Shown piece by piece: positions 6,086-8,575 of a stretch of 8,575 nucleotides of DNA. Position 1 is the first letter of the stretch. Every line of letters begins with the position of its first letter. The position numbers were made by a program, and so were the translations under genes. Under the pieces are notes generated by a model that worked only from the letters and a program-made list of their open reading frames with translations, did no database searches and was not told the origin of the DNA. This DNA comes from an uncultured Mycoplasmatota bacterium (GTDB lineage: Bacteria; Bacillota_I; Bacilli_A; RF39; UBA660), in NCBI GenBank assembly GCA_947645535.1, contig CANSDD010000070.1, positions 1 through 8,575 of the forward strand, read 5' to 3'.

Positions 6086-6135
6086 CTCCTTATGGTCTAT
6101 TGGCTTTAAAAAAAGCAAGGAGTAATTTCATACTC
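6086..6135 (-). promoter_or_regulatory. rpsF leader, candidate S6:S18 autoregulatory RNA
   Basis: In the minus-strand leader CTCCTT (6122-6117) is exactly complementary to the ribosome site AAGGAG (6091-6086). Directly inside lies a hairpin GCTTT-TTTT-AAAGC (6116-6103), leaving an 11-nt one-sided bulge CAATAGACCAT (6102-6092). A helix, an asymmetric bulge and a second helix is the general shape of the known S6:S18 leader. However, the CCG I would expect in the bulge reads CCA here. A competing hairpin, GAGTA/TACTC (6135-6131 with 6124-6120), would free the ribosome site. Confidence 0.5.
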
Positions 6136-6142
6136 GTTATAG

Positions 6143-6171
6143 ATTATAACCTACTTTATTTATAAAGTCAA
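6143..6171 (-). promoter_or_regulatory. Promoter of rpsF-ssb-rpsR
   Basis: On the minus strand TTGACT (6171-6166), exactly 17 nt, then TATAAT (6148-6143). This is close to a perfect sigma-A promoter, with the start expected near 6137, about 60 nt before rpsF. It lies just after the stop of the 190-aa gene. Confidence 0.8.
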
Positions 6172-6207
6172 TTCATTATATTCAATTTTTTTATAATAAA
6201 AACTTTT

Positions 6208-6780
6208 TTATTTTAAGATTTTTACTTTACCAAATTCATCAATTGCTTGTAAGTCAGAAAGTAATATGCGACAAGGATAAGCAAATTCATATAGTCTAGA
6301 ACCAGACTGTCGAATGTCAATTGTTATCACATATGGAACTTTTACTTGACCATAATCTCTGCCATCTACTTGTTCAAAATCAAGTTCTATTTTATTTTCA
6401 TACTTTTTAAGTCTTACTATATTAGGACAGTTGATAGGATATACATCTGAATAGACAGTAATAATGCCATCTTTTACATTATTTTGATACCAAGAAGAAA
6501 GTTTATAGTATTCGTTTCTTTCTAAAGCCTCTGAATCCTCTTGACGTTGTCCATAAACATTTCCAGTTATAATATTCTCATATAATTTATTAAATATTTT
6601 ATATAATTCTTCATTTTTACTGCATATATCAAAGCTGATATTTGAAATGATATCAAAATTTTCATATCTACATAACATCTCAACATCACTTCCTGTTTGG
6701 CATATATCCAATATCTTTCCATCACTAATAAGTCTTATATTATAACCATTATAATCATTTTTCATTTTTAATATTTTCAT
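6208..6780 (-). CDS. Unrecognised 190-aa soluble protein between ychF and rpsF
   Basis: No family recognised. The protein has no signal or membrane segment. Residues 1-60 look like beta strands with charged turns (KILDICQTGSDVEML), 61-105 are helical and rich in Glu, Asn and Tyr (NEYYKLSSWYQNNV), and 108-190 again look like strands (IITVYSDVYPI, IELDFEQVDG, YVITIDIRQSG). Seven or more Tyr and five Cys are scattered without a metal-site pattern. The start is ATG 6780, 5-6 nt after AGGTGG; a GTG at 6789 lies inside that ribosome site and is rejected. It follows ychF after 42 nt with no terminator between, so it is probably co-transcribed with ychF. It ends just before the rpsF promoter. In B. 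subtilis ychF is followed directly by rpsF, so this gene is an insertion in a conserved order. Confidence 0.75.
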   Translation of the reverse strand: MKILKMKNDYNGYNIRLISDGKILDICQTGSDVEMLCRYENFDIISNISFDICSKNEELYKIFNKLYENIITGNVYGQRQEDSEALERNEYYKLSSWYQNNVKDGIITVYSDVYPINCPNIVRLKKYENKIELDFEQVDGRDYGQVKVPYVITIDIRQSGSRLYEFAYPCRILLSDLQAIDEFGKVKILK

Positions 6781-6822
6781 TTTTTCCACCTAAAATAAGA
6801 AATTTTTTAAAAGGAAATTTGA

Positions 6823-7923
6823 TTATACATTAAACCTAAAATGACAAATATCTCCATCTTGCATAATATATTCTTTTCCTTCTAATCGCATTTTTCCTGC
6901 TTCTCTAACTGCTTTTTCACTACCATATTGTTGTAAATCCTCGTAGCTCATTATTTCAGCTCTAATAAATCCACGCTCAAAATCTGTATGAATAATACCA
7001 GCACACTCTGGTGCTTTCATTCCTTTTTTAAAAGTCCATGCCCTGCATTCATCACTTCCTGCTGTAAAATAAGTTGCTAAACCAAGCAAAGAATAAGTTG
7101 CCTTAATTAACTGATCTAATCCGCTCTCTTCAATACCAAGTTCTTTTAAAAATTCTTTTTTCTCTTCCTCTTCTAATTCACTTAATTCTGATTCTACTTT
7201 TGCACTTACTGTAATTACTTCTGCTCCCTCTTTTGATGCATATTCTTTTACTTTTTTAACATATTCATTATCTTCTTTTCCTAAATCATTCTCATTAATA
7301 TTTGCCATATATATAATAGGTTTTCCAGTTAGTAAATTAAAAGGTTTTATAATTTTACTTTCTTCTTCTGTAAATTCCATTTTTCTAACTGGTTCATTTT
7401 TTTCTAATTGTTCTTTTATTTTTGTTAACAATGCATATTCAGTAATCGTTTCTTTATCTTTTGACATTCCTGCTTTTTTTCCAATTCGTCCAATTCTATT
7501 ATCAATAACTTCTAAATCAGCCAATAACAATTCTACATTTATAATCTCAATATCACGAATAGGATCCACACTATTCTCTACATGAATAATATTAGAATCA
7601 CTAAAGCATCTTACAACTTCTACAATTGCATCTACTTCTCTAATATGAGATAAAAATTTATTTCCTAATCCTTCACCATTAGAAGCTCCTTTTACTAATC
7701 CTGCTATATCAGTAAATTCAAATGCTGTTGGTACTAAACTATCTGGCACATATAAATTTTGTAAATATTCTAGTCTTATATCTGGAACAGTTACTACTCC
7801 AACATTTGGATCTATTGTTGCAAAAGGATAATTAGCAGCCAATATATTCTTCTTTGTTATTGCATTAAATAATGTGGATTTTCCTACATTTGGTAACCCA
7901 ACAATTCCCGCCGTTAAACTCAT
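6823..7923 (-). CDS. ychF: Ribosome-binding ATPase YchF (OBG-family P-loop protein)
   Basis: 366 residues, the family length. YchF is an OBG-like NTPase that prefers ATP, binds ribosomes and affects stress responses. The P-loop GLPNVGKST is at 9-17, the G3 motif DIAG at 72-75 followed by LVKGASNGEGLGNKFL (76-91). The altered G4, NINE (208-211), replaces the NKxD of true GTPases and is the family hallmark for ATP use. A coiled-coil insert lies at about 130-200 and the C-terminal TGS domain, ending DGDICHFRFNV, at about 283-366. The start is ATG 7923 with AGAGG 9 nt upstream. The frame stays open to an ATG at 8049, but those 42 residues cross the promoter and a terminator and are not family sequence. 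Neighbours match the conserved ychF-rpsF-ssb-rpsR order. Confidence 0.95.
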   Translation of the reverse strand: MSLTAGIVGLPNVGKSTLFNAITKKNILAANYPFATIDPNVGVVTVPDIRLEYLQNLYVPDSLVPTAFEFTDIAGLVKGASNGEGLGNKFLSHIREVDAIVEVVRCFSDSNIIHVENSVDPIRDIEIINVELLLADLEVIDNRIGRIGKKAGMSKDKETITEYALLTKIKEQLEKNEPVRKMEFTEEESKIIKPFNLLTGKPIIYMANINENDLGKEDNEYVKKVKEYASKEGAEVITVSAKVESELSELEEEEKKEFLKELGIEESGLDQLIKATYSLLGLATYFTAGSDECRAWTFKKGMKAPECAGIIHTDFERGFIRAEIMSYEDLQQYGSEKAVREAGKMRLEGKEYIMQDGDICHFRFNV

Positions 7924-7948
7924 ATTTAAAACCTCTTTTCTGTTTAAT

Positions 7949-7976
7949 ATTATACTATAAAATATTAGAAAGTAAA
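7949..7976 (-). promoter_or_regulatory. Promoter of ychF
   Basis: On the minus strand TTTACT (7976-7971), a 16-nt spacer and TATAAT (7954-7949), about 25 nt before the ATG. It lies immediately after the terminator at 7974-8014, so ychF is separated from whatever is transcribed upstream. Confidence 0.6.
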
Positions 7977-8014
7977 AGAAAAAGAACGATTTGTAATCAT
8001 GGTTTAATCGTTCT
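7974..8014 (-). terminator. Intrinsic terminator upstream of ychF
   Basis: AGAACGATT (8014-8006) pairs over 9 bp with AATCGTTCT (7991-7983) on the minus strand, with a 14-nt loop, and is followed by TTTTCTTTTAC. It has no protein-coding gene upstream to terminate, which supports a non-coding transcript from 8015-8290. Confidence 0.65.
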
Positions 8015-8250
8015 AATAATTTGATAAGTATTTTAGGTAAAAATTGCATTTCAAACTTACCAAATGTATTTTATTCTCCTCTTGTAGTATCTACAGATAC
8101 CATTTGGTGGTCGAGGAATGAGTCTTAGCCTTCACATGTCATTTGCCAGCGGACTCATGTTTTTTTATATTGTTACTTTATACCCTCCTCTCATAATAAA
8201 GTCATGTATTTTCCTTACCTACGGACAGTTTTTCAAATGACCATAGGTTG
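7974..8250 (-). ncRNA. Candidate structured non-coding RNA upstream of ychF
   Basis: There is no credible ORF here, but several exact inverted repeats: 8059-8066 with 8101-8108 (ACCAAATG), enclosing 8087-8091 with 8096-8100; 8118-8124 with 8152-8158 (ATGAGTC); 8175-8181 with 8196-8202 (ACTTTAT); 8217-8224 with 8241-8248 (7 of 8 pairs). The loops of the second and fourth hairpins are complementary over at least 7 nt (8139-8145 with 8234-8240), a possible kissing contact. The minus strand is favoured because it ends in the terminator at 7974-8014; its loops would expose AGAGGAG twice. A TATAAA at 8260-8255 could be a -10 but has no good -35. I could not match it to a known RNA family. It might instead be part of the adjacent insertion sequence. 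Confidence 0.35.
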
Positions 8251-8295
8251 ATACTTTATACTATTCTAATAAAAAGTCTCTTAAATCACGCAAAA

Positions 8296-8349
8296 ACAGC
8301 ACCTTTTTATGCTACTATATAATTATCCATAGAAAGTAGCTGATGCTGT
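8296..8349 (+). promoter_or_regulatory. Nested inverted repeats directly before the transposase start
   Basis: ACAGCA (8296-8301) pairs with TGCTGT (8344-8349) and, inside, GCTACT (8311-8316) with AGTAGC (8335-8340). The outer arm ends one base before the ATG. The folded RNA would cover the ribosome entry region, a known way in which insertion sequences keep transposase from being made off read-through transcripts. Confidence 0.45.
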
Positions 8350-8575
8350 ATGAATAAATTATATAATAGTCAACCTAATATTACAAGTAATTTTGAAACT
8401 TTTCTTATAAATGCTGTTCCTGGCATTCGTAAGACACAAACTAATATTATCCCTTCTATCATGTTTGGTATGATTACCTCTGAATCTTGCTCTTCTTCTG
8501 ATATTGCCAAACAATTAAAAGATGATGCTTTTTCTCTTAATACTTTACAATCTTGTATCAAAGATGCTTCTGATT
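8350..8575 (+). CDS. Transposase, IS4-like DDE family (N-terminal part only)
   Basis: 75 codons are visible, beginning MNKLYNSQPNITSNFETFL and continuing with VPGIRKTQTNIIPSIMFGMI (39-58 nt region of the ORF onward), then TSESCSSSDIAKQLKDD. The pattern of a polar start, a hydrophobic helix and then S-E-S....D-I-A..L-K-D matches, from memory, the N-terminal region of IS4-type transposases common in Firmicutes. The catalytic DDE domain lies beyond the window, so the family is a judgement from the N-terminus. An in-frame TGA two codons upstream fixes the start at 8350. No good ribosome site is present (AGAAAG at 8331-8336), and the start abuts a hairpin. Whether the gene is intact cannot be seen. 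Confidence 0.6.
   Translation, partial: MNKLYNSQPNITSNFETFLINAVPGIRKTQTNIIPSIMFGMITSESCSSSDIAKQLKDDAFSLNTLQSCIKDASD

Larger units (their letters stand above)
8270..8575 (+). mobile_element. Left part of an IS4-like insertion sequence (cut by the window edge)
   Basis: A plus-strand transposase begins at 8350 and runs off the edge. The left end of the element must lie upstream, and the change in sequence character near 8270-8295 is the most likely place. Without the right end no terminal inverted repeat or target duplication can be checked, so the left boundary is a guess. Confidence 0.45.

Noticed and set aside
6781..6789. GTG start at 6789 for the 190-aa gene
   Set aside because: The GTG is part of the AGGTGG ribosome site itself; ATG 6780 is correctly spaced from it.
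7924..8049. 42-residue N-terminal extension of YchF from ATG 8049
   Set aside because: It crosses the ychF promoter and a terminator hairpin, is not family sequence, and the ATG at 7923 has a proper ribosome site.
8118..8167. Plus-strand terminator made of ATGAGTC/GACTCAT followed by seven T
   Set aside because: The loop of 27 nt is too long for a convincing simple terminator and no plus-strand gene lies upstream; kept instead as one stem of the candidate RNA.
8059..8290. T-box, known riboswitch, tmRNA, RNase P, SRP RNA or TnpB guide RNA in the structured region
   Set aside because: None of the hallmark sequences I know for these RNAs is present on either strand.
8370..8561. Minus-strand 63-codon ORF
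   Set aside because: Opposite-strand shadow of the IS4-like transposase start.
1..8575. CRISPR array, tRNA or rRNA genes
   Set aside because: No regularly spaced repeats and no cloverleaf or rRNA-like stretches seen on either strand.

Overview
The window is very AT-rich, uses the standard stop code (TGG for Trp, TGA as stop) and carries strong AGGAGG-type ribosome sites and sigma-A-like promoters. Together with the order ychF, rpsF, ssb, rpsR, which is also the Bacillus subtilis order, this points to a low-GC Firmicute (Bacilli/Erysipelotrichia/Clostridia grade). I cannot fix the genus. Two details narrow it a little: ribosomal protein S18 keeps a CxxC...CxxH zinc site, and SSB ends in FLD instead of DLPF.

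Layout. 1-73 is the start of a minus-strand membrane-anchored or secreted protein that runs off the left edge, with its own promoter. 165-209 is a perfect 19-bp hairpin that could terminate transcription both ways. About 300-706 is the fossil of an IS200/IS605-type insertion sequence: a minus-strand tnpA broken by an internal deletion, a stop and a frameshift, with a right-end hairpin still visible. 684-1904 (minus) is an unrecognised membrane protein. Its 3' end runs into the IS fossil, and its 5' end looks frame-disrupted (small ORF at 1962-2096 with a good promoter). Divergent from it, 2256-4951 (plus) holds gpsA, then a three-gene set of its own: two membrane proteins and a small zinc-ribbon protein, none of which I recognise. 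The set ends in a terminator at 4941-4970.

Convergent to this, the minus-strand block 7923-5054 is the housekeeping core: ychF, an unrecognised 190-aa gene, then rpsF-ssb-rpsR with its own consensus promoter, a structured leader likely used for S6:S18 autoregulation, and a terminator after rpsR. Upstream of ychF, 7974-8290 is non-coding but rich in self-complementarity: several hairpins, a possible loop-loop contact and a minus-strand terminator. This could be an undescribed RNA gene. From 8350 the window enters a plus-strand IS4-like transposase, cut by the right edge.

The core genes work in translation, DNA replication/repair and phospholipid synthesis (GpsA makes sn-glycerol-3-phosphate). 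No CRISPR array, tRNA or rRNA is visible, and I see no clear defence or biosynthetic system. The strongest candidates for something undescribed are the structured non-coding region at 8059-8250 and the membrane/zinc-ribbon trio at 3310-4951.
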